Shown: positions 17,038 through 25,777, counted from the first letter of the stretch. The stretch is DNA of 64,000 bases from UBA935 sp031555615 (GCA_031555615.1 JAVBUF010000043.1:10085-74084), one strand, 5' to 3'. Notes: generated from the letters alone by a model not told the origin. Made by a program: numbers and translations.

Positions 17038-18420
17038 TTATTTCTTAACAACCGGAATTTCGGTGTTATCCTTTTCATCTAAGTTGTTAAGATAATACTT
17101 GGTTTCCTTGGCGATTACTTTCGATAACAGCAATATGGCTATCAGGTTGGGGATGGCCATCAAAGCATTCAGTGTATCCGCAATATCCCAGACCAGATTC
17201 AAACTGATAACCGGACCAACTACCAAAACGGCTACATATAAAACACGATAAACGTTACATCCTTTTTTACCAAACAGGTACTCCACACATCGTTCCCCAT
17301 AATAGGACCAGCCCAAAATAGTGGAATAGGCAAAGGTGACGATTCCAAAAACCAGAATAATGGGGCCGAGGTAGGGAATCTGGCCAAAAGCCAGAGTGGT
17401 CAATTGTCCGCCGTTATCGATGTTGGAAACATCAATATTGGGATTTTTCATAATACTGCTGACTAAAACCAGTCCGGTCATCAGGCACACTACTACCGTA
17501 TCCCAGAAAGTACCGGTGGAAGATACCAGGGCCTGACGGACAGGGTTTCTGGTCTGAGCCGCGGCTGCTACGATAGGTGCCGAACCCATACCGGATTCAT
17601 TGGAAAAAAGACCTCTGGCAATACCGTATCTGGCGGCTGCCATGATACCGGAACCGACCAGACCGCCGGCTGCTGCACCGGGAGTAAAGGCCAGTTTACA
17701 AATCGTAACAATGGCCGGAATGATAAAATCATAATTTATAAATAAAATAATAGTACAGCCCAATACGTAGCAAATGGCCATAAAAGGCACCAACCGCTCG
17801 CAGACGTTGGCAATTACCTTGATACCGCCGAATACTACCAGCGATGTCACTGCCGCCACAACAATACCCACAGCTAACGGGGGAACATTAAAATTGTTTT
17901 TCATTACTTCGGCAATAGCGTTAACCTGTACACCGCTGCCGATACCAAAGGATGCCATTGCGGCAAACAGTGCAAACAGTACTCCCAGCCATTTCATCTT
18001 CAATCCCCGTTCCAAAGCATACATGGCACCTCCCAGCATCTTTCCGTCCTGGGTTTGAACCCGGTATTTTACCGCAATGAGGGATTCGGCATATTTGGTG
18101 GCAATACCGAACACGCCCGTCAGCCAGCACCAGAGCACCGCCCCCGGCCCGCCGATGGCAATGGCCGTTCCCACACCAATAATATTTCCGGTACCGATGG
18201 TGGATGCCAATGCGGTAGTTAAGGCCCCGAACTGGGAAATATCACCTTTGGAATCGGGGTCCCTGGTTACTGACAGCTTAATACCTGTAAATGTTTTCTT
18301 CTGAATCAATCCGGTTCGGAAGGTCATAAAAATATGCGTCCCGAATAATAAGATAATCATGGGGGGGCCCCACAAAACACTGTTTAGTGCACCAATAAAA
18401 CCTTCTAAAGCTGATAACAT
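17038..18420 (-). CDS. Sodium:alanine symporter family protein (AGCS)
   Basis: The 460-residue protein has about 11 membrane helices. It shows the AGCS signatures GALTTALASTIGTGNIIGVG, a substrate and Na+ contact region, and GLFSNESGMGSAPIVAAAAQ. The family takes up alanine or glycine with Na+. AAAGGAGAG precedes the ATG. A clear terminator follows the gene, so it is monocistronic. Confidence 0.88.
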   Translation of the reverse strand: MLSALEGFIGALNSVLWGPPMIILLFGTHIFMTFRTGLIQKKTFTGIKLSVTRDPDSKGDISQFGALTTALASTIGTGNIIGVGTAIAIGGPGAVLWCWLTGVFGIATKYAESLIAVKYRVQTQDGKMLGGAMYALERGLKMKWLGVLFALFAAMASFGIGSGVQVNAIAEVMKNNFNVPPLAVGIVVAAVTSLVVFGGIKVIANVCERLVPFMAICYVLGCTIILFINYDFIIPAIVTICKLAFTPGAAAGGLVGSGIMAAARYGIARGLFSNESGMGSAPIVAAAAQTRNPVRQALVSSTGTFWDTVVVCLMTGLVLVSSIMKNPNIDVSNIDNGGQLTTLAFGQIPYLGPIILVFGIVTFAYSTILGWSYYGERCVEYLFGKKGCNVYRVLYVAVLVVGPVISLNLVWDIADTLNALMAIPNLIAILLLSKVIAKETKYYLNNLDEKDNTEIPVVKK

Positions 18421-18473
18421 ACTTGCTCTCCTTTACCCTATAAGTTTATATGTTATCAATCTTAACACATTCT

Positions 18474-19358
18474 TTATCGGATTGCACTAAAAAAACCATT
18501 CATTTCCTGCTGGTTTTTAACATTCCCGGCCCCCGATATTTTCGATGTCACTACAGGAGCACCTTTGTAATTGACATTGCCGGCGCCGCTGATATCCACA
18601 GTCAAGGTATTGGCAGCATCAACCCCAAAATTCCCGGCCCCGGAAATGATGACATTACTGTCTTTGCTTTTCAGCTCCGCCGCTTCGATGTTGCCGCTGC
18701 CGCTGAGCTCATAGGAAGCCTCTTCTGCTGTGCCGGAAAGCTGTATTTCTCCCGCACCGCTTAGACATACTTCCAACTCCCTGACCGCCAGAGGCAGTTG
18801 GATATCACAGGAACCGTCAATATCCAATTGAAAACGGTCGGCAGCAATAATATCCGCATTCTTTATCTGTAAAGCTGCTTTTACCAAAATTCTTTCCAGG
18901 CCGGGCTGGGAAATATAGATTTTGGGATGCTGATCCGGTGTTATCAAAAAAGCTCTGTCCGCCTTAATCACCAGCGTCCCGTCCTCCACCGCTACACTTA
19001 AATATGGTTCCATGCCTGGGGGCATTTCAATCGTCACTGTCTCCGCTTCCTGGCCGGAATAAATCATTTCCGGATAAATGGACCATGTACCGTCTCCGGG
19101 GAAATTGTCATCCCATGTCATGATGTCAAATTCAACACTGTGGTAATCCCCCACCCGATATTCAACCGACTGCAGCGGTTCCTTGTTGTCAGCAAACTGA
19201 ATAAAGTCATCGTTATTTGGAAACGGTCCGGTATATTTGCTAACCAACATCCCTCGTGCGGCAATTATGGAATCGCCGCTATTGTCTAAAAATACCCTGA
19301 CACATCCGGAACAGGTCATCAGCACCAAAAGCAGCATAACCATTATATATTTTTTCAT
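18474..19358 (-). CDS. Lipoprotein with GIN domain (DUF2807)
   Basis: The 294-residue protein begins with a lipoprotein-type signal ending CSGC. The C-terminal half is a right-handed beta-repeat with recurring SGSGNIEA, ISGAGNFGV and ISGAGNVNY motifs typical of the head GIN domain. Its function is unknown; it is probably displayed on the cell surface. It overlaps the permease gene by 4 bp (ATGA) and so is the last member of the GntR-ABC operon. Confidence 0.82.
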   Translation of the reverse strand: MKKYIMVMLLLVLMTCSGCVRVFLDNSGDSIIAARGMLVSKYTGPFPNNDDFIQFADNKEPLQSVEYRVGDYHSVEFDIMTWDDNFPGDGTWSIYPEMIYSGQEAETVTIEMPPGMEPYLSVAVEDGTLVIKADRAFLITPDQHPKIYISQPGLERILVKAALQIKNADIIAADRFQLDIDGSCDIQLPLAVRELEVCLSGAGEIQLSGTAEEASYELSGSGNIEAAELKSKDSNVIISGAGNFGVDAANTLTVDISGAGNVNYKGAPVVTSKISGAGNVKNQQEMNGFFSAIR

Positions 19359-20098
19359 ATATTTATTTTCCTTTCCATGATATATGAGGTCACGCCGAAC
19401 AGCAGCCCGGCCTTACATAATTTTAACAGCAGGAAAACAAACAGGCCCGATCCTGCCGCCATATTCAACGTTACGCTTATTTGTAGTCTCGACTGTGAAA
19501 CATGGGTGGAAAACGGAATGATTAACAAGTTTATTACATTCAACAAATATGCGATACCTAACACGGCAAATAGATTGATCAGCCAACCCAACCGAATTCC
19601 CGAAAAATAACTGTGATGTAAAGCGGCTGCCAAAAAAAACAGCAGCATGATACAAAAATATGTTAATATTGCATTTACCACCAACCAGGGATTTACCCTC
19701 ATCATTTTTCCCATATCGTCTTCAATCAGATAAATATTCAACATAAAGCCTGCCGCATTTAACACAAAGCATACGCTGTCAGCCACTGACATACTTACGA
19801 TCTTTGCCAAAAGACGTTTCCACCCCGCTACCGGCACCAGAAACTCCATATAACCATGATGAACCGAAAGCATATTGCGAATTATTCGGAAATCGGTTGC
19901 AATGCACAAAAACAACGATATGGTCATAAATAAGAATGCGCTGAATGCAACCATAACATAAACTTCAATATCCGGATTTTTCCCGCACAATCTGCCGCAT
20001 AAAGCAAGTGCCGGATAAAAAACCATCAATGGTAAAAGTACCCTTATCTTCCGCAGATGCCATTGCTGGAGAAATGCATATTTAAACTGTGCTTTCAT
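19355..20098 (-). CDS. ABC transporter permease subunit (ABC-2 type)
   Basis: The 247-residue protein has six hydrophobic helices and a basic N-terminus (KYAFLQQWHLRKIRVLLP). It resembles permeases of YtrB/YtrC-like systems. It pairs with the ATPase gene, overlapping it by 17 bp; GGAGG stands before its start. The direction of transport is probably export, judged from the ABC-2 form. The substrate is unknown, and cell envelope stress is the usual context of such operons. Confidence 0.7.
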   Translation of the reverse strand: MKAQFKYAFLQQWHLRKIRVLLPLMVFYPALALCGRLCGKNPDIEVYVMVAFSAFLFMTISLFLCIATDFRIIRNMLSVHHGYMEFLVPVAGWKRLLAKIVSMSVADSVCFVLNAAGFMLNIYLIEDDMGKMMRVNPWLVVNAILTYFCIMLLFFLAAALHHSYFSGIRLGWLINLFAVLGIAYLLNVINLLIIPFSTHVSQSRLQISVTLNMAAGSGLFVFLLLKLCKAGLLFGVTSYIMERKINI

Positions 20099-20801
20099 GG
20101 TTAAATACCTCCAAATATTTTTGTTCTACCGTTATGCCCTCTTCTTCCCTGATGGCTTCCGATTCTCCCTGATAAATGATCCGGCCCCGGGAAAGGAAGA
20201 AAACACTGTCCAGTACTCTTTCCACATCCTTCACCAGATGTGTGGCGATAATAACCCCGGCCCCCTTCAGTTCCATCGCCAGCAGGGCATCCAGCACCTT
20301 CGACTTGCCTACCGGATCGATTCCGCCTAATGGTTCATCTAAAAGATATACGTCCGTCTCCCGGGACAAGGTCAGGGCCAGGGCCATCCGCTCCTGCATG
20401 CCCTTTGACAGCTTCCTGATCTTCTGCTTAAAATAAGGCTCCAGCTCTAACAGACTAATCAGCGTTTCCGCTCTTTCCTGTGAAAAATCCGGGTAAACAT
20501 CCTGATAATAGCCGAAGGCATCCTGAACTCGCATCCATTTGGGAAAAATCATCTGATCCGGTAAAAAAGAAATGGTCTTCTTTGATTCCGGCCCTCTGGC
20601 CGCTCCCCGGGGATATTCAATCATCCCGCCGGAGGGCTGCAGTAACCCGGCGATGGTTTTCATCAAAGTTGTTTTACCGGATGAATTGGGCCCTAACAGA
20701 CCGATAATTTTCCCTGCCGGGATTTCCATATCCACTCCCTGTAATACCGGAAGCCGGCTGAATTTCTTTTCAATTCTCTCTATTTTCATCAGCAATTCCA
20801 T
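20082..20801 (-). CDS. ABC transporter ATP-binding protein (YtrB-like)
   Basis: The 239-residue ATPase has a Walker A (GLLGPNSSGKTTLMKT), a signature variant LSKGMQERMALAL and a Walker B (TDVYLLDEPLGGIDP), followed by the H-loop ATHL. It powers the adjacent ABC-2 permease. The start follows GGGAGAG and lies inside the 3' end of the GntR gene (32-bp overlap), so the two are probably coupled. Confidence 0.88.
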   Translation of the reverse strand: MELLMKIERIEKKFSRLPVLQGVDMEIPAGKIIGLLGPNSSGKTTLMKTIAGLLQPSGGMIEYPRGAARGPESKKTISFLPDQMIFPKWMRVQDAFGYYQDVYPDFSQERAETLISLLELEPYFKQKIRKLSKGMQERMALALTLSRETDVYLLDEPLGGIDPVGKSKVLDALLAMELKGAGVIIATHLVKDVERVLDSVFFLSRGRIIYQGESEAIREEEGITVEQKYLEVFNHESTV

Positions 20802-21189
20802 TCTTGTTCTCTCCCTTCATATTCTTTGCTATACCATCCAATATCTGTTGATCGGAAAACCCCAGCTCCCGCATTTCTATTAAAAACCGCTGCATGGAAT
20901 CATCGGCCATTTCCTGTTGGATACCAATAATCATATTTTCATCCTCCGCTACAAAATATCCCGTTCCGCGACGGCTGTAAATCAATCCTCTGCGTTCCAG
21001 CTCCTGATATACCCGCTGTACGGTATTGTGATTGACCTTCAGCACAAGAGCCATATCCCGTATCGACGGTATCCGCTCCCCCTGCTCAATCTCACCCCGC
21101 ACTACTGAACGGCAAAAACGGTCAATGATCTGTTGGTATATGGGCAAGCGCTCATTAAATTCAGTATTCCATTGGGTCCATAATGACAT
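20770..21189 (-). CDS. GntR family regulator (YtrA subfamily)
   Basis: The 139-residue protein has an N-terminal winged helix: IPSIRDMALVLKVNHNTVQR then LERRGLIYSRRGTGYFV. The C-terminal tail is short and without a ligand domain, which defines the YtrA subfamily. Such regulators repress their own operon of ABC genes. A dyad overlaps the promoter upstream. Residues QWNTEFNERLPIYQQI at the start match the family well. Confidence 0.85.
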   Translation of the reverse strand: MSLWTQWNTEFNERLPIYQQIIDRFCRSVVRGEIEQGERIPSIRDMALVLKVNHNTVQRVYQELERRGLIYSRRGTGYFVAEDENMIIGIQQEMADDSMQRFLIEMRELGFSDQQILDGIAKNMKGENKNGIADENREN

Positions 21190-21206
21190 ATTTACACCTC
21201 CATCAC

Positions 21207-21232
21207 TAGTGTACTATCATACTAGCACACTA
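21207..21232 (-). promoter_or_regulatory. YtrA-type operator
   Basis: A 26-bp imperfect dyad has arms TAGTGTACTA and TACTAGCACACTA (10 of 13 positions symmetric). It covers the -10 element of the GntR promoter and is the probable autorepression site. Confidence 0.65.
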
Positions 21233-21247
21233 TGGATATGCTGTCAA
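21219..21247 (-). promoter_or_regulatory. Promoter of the GntR-ABC-GIN operon
   Basis: On the minus strand TTGACA (21242-21247) and TAGTAT (21219-21224) are 17 bp apart. Confidence 0.65.
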
Positions 21248-21248
21248 T

Positions 21249-21277
21249 AAAAAAGAAAGTCTATGCTTTCTTTTTTT
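21249..21277 (-). terminator. Rho-independent terminator after the HAD gene
   Basis: AAAAAAGAAAG and CTTTCTTTTTT form a stem with a 6-nt loop and a T-run on the minus strand, 18 bp after the HAD gene stop. Confidence 0.75.
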
Positions 21278-21294
21278 GCATGATTACAATAGGT

Positions 21295-21780
21295 TTAATT
21301 GATGCCTTTCAGTAATTCGATTGCCTGAATCACATCTCTTTCGGTGAGACCTTCCGCCCCATTGGTTTGAATTTGCCGTCTCCGGATTTCTTCATTGCGT
21401 AAATCCAGATCCTCTAATACAATCCAACTGTCAACACCGGTATTCTGCTCCAGCCATGCCAATATTTCCGCCGGCTTTACCTTACCAAATGTCTTGTTCT
21501 TTCGGATTTTTTCAGTTGTAAAATCCGGTGTTTTGGCATAAATAGATAACCCTACATCAGAAAGTAATTTTTCTAAGTTTTCTGCCTCTTTTCGCAACGG
21601 CCGCAGATCCTCGTCAAACCAGAACCGCCAGCCCGAATGCATAACCAGCACCGCATCCGTTGCCTTTACGATTTTCCCCAGCAAATCTACTTTTTCTTCA
21701 TCAATAATATATTCCTGACTGATTTCTTGCCTCTGAACAGCATTCAAGACCCCGTCAACATCTAAAAAAATCACTTTCAT
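21295..21780 (-). CDS. HAD domain protein (Swiss Army Knife RNA repair-like HAD)
   Basis: The 161-residue protein begins IFLDVDGVLN, the HAD motif I with the two catalytic Asp. It continues with VMHSGWRFWF (motif II Ser) and IVLEDLDL (motif IV acidic pair). The form matches the HAD_SAK group found in RNA repair proteins and as free proteins in Firmicutes. Its substrate is unknown. The start overlaps the acyltransferase stop by 4 bp. Confidence 0.75.
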   Translation of the reverse strand: MKVIFLDVDGVLNAVQRQEISQEYIIDEEKVDLLGKIVKATDAVLVMHSGWRFWFDEDLRPLRKEAENLEKLLSDVGLSIYAKTPDFTTEKIRKNKTFGKVKPAEILAWLEQNTGVDSWIVLEDLDLRNEEIRRRQIQTNGAEGLTERDVIQAIELLKGIN

Positions 21781-22862
21781 GCCTTCTCCTTTGGGCCATC
21801 TGGCCCCTTTCCTTTCATTCCCAGAACAAGATATCTGAGCACCGGTATTCTTCGTAATCCCTCATATAGGATAAATGTTACTACAAATTCAACTACAAGT
21901 GCAACCACATAATTCCATATCGCCGGAAAAGTAAAATATTCATACAAAACATAACATGTTACGATCAGTACCGGATAGTGAATAATATAAATCCCAAAGC
22001 TGGATCTGGTCATATACCTGGTAAATGGGGTCTCCCTATCAAAATACCTCTTTCCGCAGCCCATAATGGCCAGTATCGCCATCCACAGATATAGATTGGT
22101 AAAGATGCTTTGCAAACACTCCGGTGCACTGTAATTGCTGCCATAATAATAGACCGTGTAAGCAATTGCCAAAATCACCGCAATCACCAGCATGGGAATG
22201 CGGATCTTTGCCAATGCCGACTGTGCTTCATCATGAGAAAGCACATAATATCCGATTAAAAAGGCGGCAAAATAGATGCCAAAACGATACATCACCAATA
22301 CCGGAACATTTCCGATTTGAGCCGCACCCCATAACAATATAAATAATAATACAATCATGATCCAATTTATTTTTCCGCACATTTTCCATATCTTATCATT
22401 CTTATCTAAATTTTTAAACAATACAATAACACAGGAAAATAAAAACAACATCTGAATAAACCACAGTGGTCCGGTACCGCTTATTACCGAAATTGGATAC
22501 AGTAAAAAGGATGGTATATACTCCAGGCCGCCGCCTATTTTTATATTCAGATACCCTGTGATCCAATGCAGGACAAACAATCCAAGAGTAGACGGAACCA
22601 GCAGTTTTGCTGCTCTTTCTTTGATAAATTGTTTGCCTGTTCGTTTCTGCAGGGAATACCGTGCACTGATTCCGCCAATCATAAACAGCAGTACCATGAA
22701 CCATGGGTACACAACATATAATGCTGCATCAAAGGCAGCAATACTCCTGGCACCATTGATTCCCCCAAGGCAGCCAACTCCATTAAACATATAGCAGACG
22801 TGATAGATCAGTACCAGAACCACCGTTGCCCAACGAATATTATCAAGATAATGCTTTCTCAT
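21777..22862 (-). CDS. Acyltransferase family 3 membrane protein
   Basis: The 361-residue protein has ten predicted membrane helices and starts with HYLDNIRWATVVLVLIYH, the first helix with the conserved His of acyltransferase 3 proteins. Members move acyl groups onto cell-surface polysaccharides or other targets. The start chosen follows GGAGGAGGA. It lies 1 bp after the XRE-AbrB stop, so it is probably cotranscribed with that regulator and the HAD gene. Confidence 0.82.
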   Translation of the reverse strand: MRKHYLDNIRWATVVLVLIYHVCYMFNGVGCLGGINGARSIAAFDAALYVVYPWFMVLLFMIGGISARYSLQKRTGKQFIKERAAKLLVPSTLGLFVLHWITGYLNIKIGGGLEYIPSFLLYPISVISGTGPLWFIQMLFLFSCVIVLFKNLDKNDKIWKMCGKINWIMIVLLFILLWGAAQIGNVPVLVMYRFGIYFAAFLIGYYVLSHDEAQSALAKIRIPMLVIAVILAIAYTVYYYGSNYSAPECLQSIFTNLYLWMAILAIMGCGKRYFDRETPFTRYMTRSSFGIYIIHYPVLIVTCYVLYEYFTFPAIWNYVVALVVEFVVTFILYEGLRRIPVLRYLVLGMKGKGPDGPKEKA

Positions 22863-22863
22863 C

Positions 22864-23292
22864 CTAATTTTCCTCCTCCGCTTCACCCTTTAGGGTTTCA
22901 TAGAAATTCATCAGGGTACTGGCTTTAGTCAGTGCAATCCCCTGTTCTTCATCACCTAAAACCACAATCTTGTCTCCTGCTTTCAGGTCAAATATTTCTC
23001 TTGCTTTTTTAGGTATCACAATCTGACCTTTCTCTCCCAGCGTTACAATCCCAAATAAATGCTTTCCCCTCGGTGGCATCGGAACATGCAGGGTTTCCTC
23101 TGAATAATTAATCAAATTGTCAACCGATACTTGATATAATTTTGCCAGCGCAACACAGTTGTTGATATCCGGGCTTGTGGTTCCCGCTTCCCATTTGGCT
23201 ACAGCCTGCCTGGAAACACCTATCTGTTCTGCCACATCTTCCTGGGACATCCGATGAAACTTGCGTAATGAAGTTAAGTTATGACCAATCAT
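22864..23292 (-). CDS. XRE family regulator fused to an AbrB/MazE-like domain
   Basis: The 142-residue protein has an XRE helix-turn-helix (MSQEDVAEQIGVSRQAVAKW) in the first 60 residues. A C-terminal SpoVT/AbrB-type swapped-hairpin domain follows (TLGEKGQIVIPKKAREIFDL then AGDKIVVLGDEE). Both halves bind DNA in their families, so it may contact two sites. It heads an operon with the acyltransferase and HAD genes. A strong inverted repeat lies 60 bp upstream. A longer frame to 23355 lacks a ribosome binding site. Confidence 0.82.
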   Translation of the reverse strand: MIGHNLTSLRKFHRMSQEDVAEQIGVSRQAVAKWEAGTTSPDINNCVALAKLYQVSVDNLINYSEETLHVPMPPRGKHLFGIVTLGEKGQIVIPKKAREIFDLKAGDKIVVLGDEEQGIALTKASTLMNFYETLKGEAEEEN

Positions 23293-23352
23293 GTTTTTCC
23301 TACCTTTGTTATGTTTGTTAGTAGTATAGCAAAGATACAGGCAGACGTCTAT

Positions 23353-23387
23353 CAACCCAGGTTAACAGTTATTGTTAATCTGGGTTG
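23353..23387. promoter_or_regulatory. 15-bp-arm inverted repeat between the XRE-AbrB gene and the antitoxin RNA
   Basis: CAACCCAGGTTAACA and TGTTAATCTGGGTTG flank 5 bp, with a single mismatch. No T-run follows on either strand. It lies upstream of the minus-strand regulator promoter and 32 bp upstream of the plus-strand antitoxin -35 element. An operator is the best reading. Confidence 0.5.
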
Positions 23388-23418
23388 CCGGTTTTACTTT
23401 CTTTACTTTGAAAAAATA

Positions 23419-23447
23419 TTGACATGTATATCTTCAAATGCTAAAAT
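23419..23447 (+). promoter_or_regulatory. Promoter of the antitoxin RNA
   Basis: TTGACA (23419-23424) and TAAAAT (23442-23447) are separated by exactly 17 bp. No open reading frame follows, so the product is probably a short RNA that begins near 23455. Confidence 0.65.
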
Positions 23448-23454
23448 ATTTACA

Positions 23455-23542
23455 TAAAAGGTGCTACCTATAGACGGTTCACCACGATTAATGATTAATC
23501 AAAAAAGCAACCATTATCCTTGGGTTGGACGGTTGCTTTTTT
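23455..23542 (+). ncRNA. Putative antitoxin RNA of a type I toxin-antitoxin pair
   Basis: A strong promoter directs a transcript of about 90 nt that ends in a terminator shared with the convergent toxin gene. The 5' part can fold (GGTG with CACC, ACC with GGT). The 3' part is antisense to the last 29 bases of the toxin reading frame and to the toxin 3' end. This is the arrangement of convergent type I pairs such as Fst/RNAII and TxpA/RatA. The transcript is inferred and not observed. Confidence 0.6.
23501..23542. terminator. Shared bidirectional terminator of toxin mRNA and antitoxin RNA
   Basis: AAAAAAGCAACC and GGTTGCTTTTTT form a 12-bp stem around an 18-nt loop. Each strand ends with a T-run. 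The toxin stop codon lies in the loop region. Confidence 0.75.
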
Positions 23543-23672
23543 GATGTTTATCTTTAGTAGTTGATTGAAGGAGGCCGATGACAGTTACAATAATACTGAT
23601 GACTGTCACGACAATACCTACAATGCTAACAACAATTCCTAACATCTCTATTCCTTTCGATTTATTTTCCAC
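23514..23672 (-). CDS. Small hydrophobic peptide, putative type I toxin
   Basis: The 52-residue peptide starts with GTG after a near-perfect Shine-Dalgarno (GGAGGTGAT, 6 nt spacing). It has a charged N-terminus (VENKSKGIEM), one continuous membrane helix rich in V, I and T (LGIVVSIVGIVVTVISIIVT), and a polar basic tail ending RPTQG. This is the make-up of Fst/TxpA and holin-like toxins, which damage the membrane when overproduced. The 5' leader holds the hairpin CAAAGTG-TACT-CACTTTG (23705-23722). An antisense RNA converges on its 3' end. No sequence family was firmly recognised. Confidence 0.65.
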   Translation of the reverse strand: MENKSKGIEMLGIVVSIVGIVVTVISIIVTVIGLLQSTTKDKHQKSNRPTQG

Positions 23673-23786
23673 AGATGTATCACCTCCCAAATACAGGAAG
23701 TTCTCAAAGTGTACTCACTTTGGCGAAAGATGAACCGCCTACCGCATTGGCAGCACCGGGCCAATGAATTGAATCGGCTTGACTCG

Positions 23787-23815
23787 ATACTACCATATTT
23801 TACACCAATGCACAA
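23787..23815 (-). promoter_or_regulatory. Promoter of the putative toxin gene
   Basis: On the minus strand TTGTGC (23810-23815) and TAGTAT (23787-23792) are 17 bp apart, giving a leader of about 110 nt. The leader contains segments resembling the 5' end of the antitoxin RNA (GGTGCT...CGGTTCA). Confidence 0.5.
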
Positions 23816-23822
23816 TAAAATT

Positions 23823-24929
23823 TTATTCTAAAATACCTCTAATTCCATCATCAGCCATAGGCTTTTGTCTTTCATAAGGCGTTTCCAGGGTGATATACCG
23901 TCCCTCCCTGCTGCTCTTTTCAAAGGCGGTCATAATCTCCAACGCATGCAGCATCTGGCTGCCGCCGGCGCGGGCGTTCCGGCCGGTCCGTAAGGCCTTG
24001 GCCATATCAGCAACACCCAGCCCACGACTGTTTTCCATGTAATCAAAAACCATGGGAACCGGTTTAAAGCATCCTTCTTCCGGGCGGAACAAAGTGATCT
24101 CACCCCCAAAGCAGTTGGGATCGGGCACCCGCAGGGTTCCTTTGGTTCCATAGATCTCCAGGCTGGCCTGACGGTCATAATATACGTCAAAGGTGGTAGT
24201 CACTGTGCCTACCGCACCGTTGGCGAATTTCAATATCCCGTTAATATGAGTGGGAATCTCCACCGGTATCACCTCGCCGTACTGGGGACTGCTGGTGATG
24301 GTTCTGGTTTCAAAACTTCTGGAGGTAATTCCCGTCAAGCCTTCCACTCTGCCCAACAGATTGATGAGTGCCGTGATATAGTAAGGACCCATATCCATCA
24401 TCGGGCCGCCTCCAAACTGATAATAAAAGGTAGGAGCCGGATGCCAGCTTTCATGCCCATGACAAAGCATCTGAGCTGAGGCTCCGACAGGCTCACCAAT
24501 GTAGCCGTCTTGGATCAGTTTACGACAGGTTTGAATACCGGCACCCAAAAAGGTATCCGGAGCACCACCAATCAGCAGCCCCTTTTCTTTGGCAAGCTGC
24601 ATCAGTTCACAACCTTCTTCATAAGTCGCTGCCAGCGGCTTTTCACTGTAAACATGTTTGCCGGCAAGCAGTGCGGCCTTTGTGGTATCATAATGTTCAT
24701 AAGGTCTGGTCAGATTCAAAATAATCTCGATTTCTTCATCCGCCAGCATTTCTTCCATGGCGGCATACCCTTTGGCAATCTGATACACTTCCTGTGCCTG
24801 TTTAATCTTTTCAGGAATCAGGTCATAAACACCCACTACTTCCACTTCCCGAAAAATCTTTGTCAGATTATCCAGATAGATGCCACTGATGGCTCCCAGT
24901 CCTAATACGCCGATTCTTACTTTCTCCAT
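23823..24929 (-). CDS. Gfo/Idh/MocA family oxidoreductase
   Basis: The 368-residue protein has an N-terminal Rossmann fold (VRIGVLGLGAISGIYLDNL). The family motif SEKPLAATYEEG carries the catalytic Lys, and MMDMGPYYI follows, near the substrate His region. Such enzymes oxidise or reduce sugars or inositols with NAD(P). It lies 78 bp downstream of the ThuA gene on the same strand. ThuA and Gfo/Idh enzymes are commonly paired in sugar catabolism. The substrate is not known. Confidence 0.87.
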   Translation of the reverse strand: MEKVRIGVLGLGAISGIYLDNLTKIFREVEVVGVYDLIPEKIKQAQEVYQIAKGYAAMEEMLADEEIEIILNLTRPYEHYDTTKAALLAGKHVYSEKPLAATYEEGCELMQLAKEKGLLIGGAPDTFLGAGIQTCRKLIQDGYIGEPVGASAQMLCHGHESWHPAPTFYYQFGGGPMMDMGPYYITALINLLGRVEGLTGITSRSFETRTITSSPQYGEVIPVEIPTHINGILKFANGAVGTVTTTFDVYYDRQASLEIYGTKGTLRVPDPNCFGGEITLFRPEEGCFKPVPMVFDYMENSRGLGVADMAKALRTGRNARAGGSQMLHALEIMTAFEKSSREGRYITLETPYERQKPMADDGIRGILE

Positions 24930-25007
24930 ATTACTTTACCTTATCCTTTCTCTTATTTAATTCCTTTTCCCTTTATACATTCCTTTAATAAATTTCTTAA
25001 TATCGGA

Positions 25008-25739
25008 TTAATACATTTGGGCCGAATTTTCAAATTTTTCAGTTGTCAGACCATGCTGCAGAGCATATTGTTTTCCTTCGGCCGCCCAAAGCATACCTCT
25101 TTCCATTAACGTTTCGGCCGCTGGGAATTTTACAAAAACATCATCATGATGACCCAGGGCATTGTAAAATACCCTTCCGTTGCCCCAGAACTTGGTCCAT
25201 GCCACCGGCATATCCACCTGTTTATTGGCAATGTGATAATAAGGAACTACCGGAAAACGAGTAGTTGCCAGCACCTCCACCGCAGGATCAACATGGAGAT
25301 AATAATGCTCGCTGCACACTTCAAAATCTTCCATCCCTGCCACAATGGGGCTGGAACCCTTATGAATATTGACCTGATAGGTAATGCCGTCACCGCCAGG
25401 GTGGCTGACCCATTGCCCGCCGGTCATAAATTGCCATTCCACATCCTCACGGAATGCATCACACATGCCGCCGTGGCATCCCGCCAGACCGCAGCCGGCA
25501 GCCACTGCCTTAACGATATTGGCCCTTGCTTCGGGCAAGACCTTGCCCATGGTCCAACAGGGGATGATCAGATCCAGTTCCATCAGTCCCGGCAAGTCCA
25601 AAAGAACCTCCTGATTATCGTAAATTTCACAAGAATACCCATTTTTTTTCATCAGTCCGGCAAAACGTTCCGCCACCTGATCCGGTTCATGTCCATCCCA
25701 TCCGCCTTTAAAAATTAATACTTTCTTTTTGCTTTCCAT
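25008..25739 (-). CDS. ThuA domain protein
   Basis: The 243-residue protein has the class I amidotransferase-like ThuA fold: KVLIFKGGWDGHEPDQVAER at the start, GCGLAGCHGGMCDAFR in the middle and RVFYNALGHHDDVF near the end. These are family hallmarks. ThuA was first found in trehalose utilisation, probably handling a 3-keto sugar intermediate. It is the first gene of a unit with the Gfo/Idh oxidoreductase and is divergent from an AraC regulator, which probably controls it. Confidence 0.82.
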   Translation of the reverse strand: MESKKKVLIFKGGWDGHEPDQVAERFAGLMKKNGYSCEIYDNQEVLLDLPGLMELDLIIPCWTMGKVLPEARANIVKAVAAGCGLAGCHGGMCDAFREDVEWQFMTGGQWVSHPGGDGITYQVNIHKGSSPIVAGMEDFEVCSEHYYLHVDPAVEVLATTRFPVVPYYHIANKQVDMPVAWTKFWGNGRVFYNALGHHDDVFVKFPAAETLMERGMLWAAEGKQYALQHGLTTEKFENSAQMY

Positions 25740-25777
25740 TTCTGATCTGACCCCTTTCGTGATTTTTTATCTGTTGA

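Noticed and set aside
23823..25739. Trehalose utilisation operon by name
   Set aside because: ThuA and Gfo/Idh genes suggest sugar catabolism, but no trehalose-specific gene or transporter is present to name the substrate.
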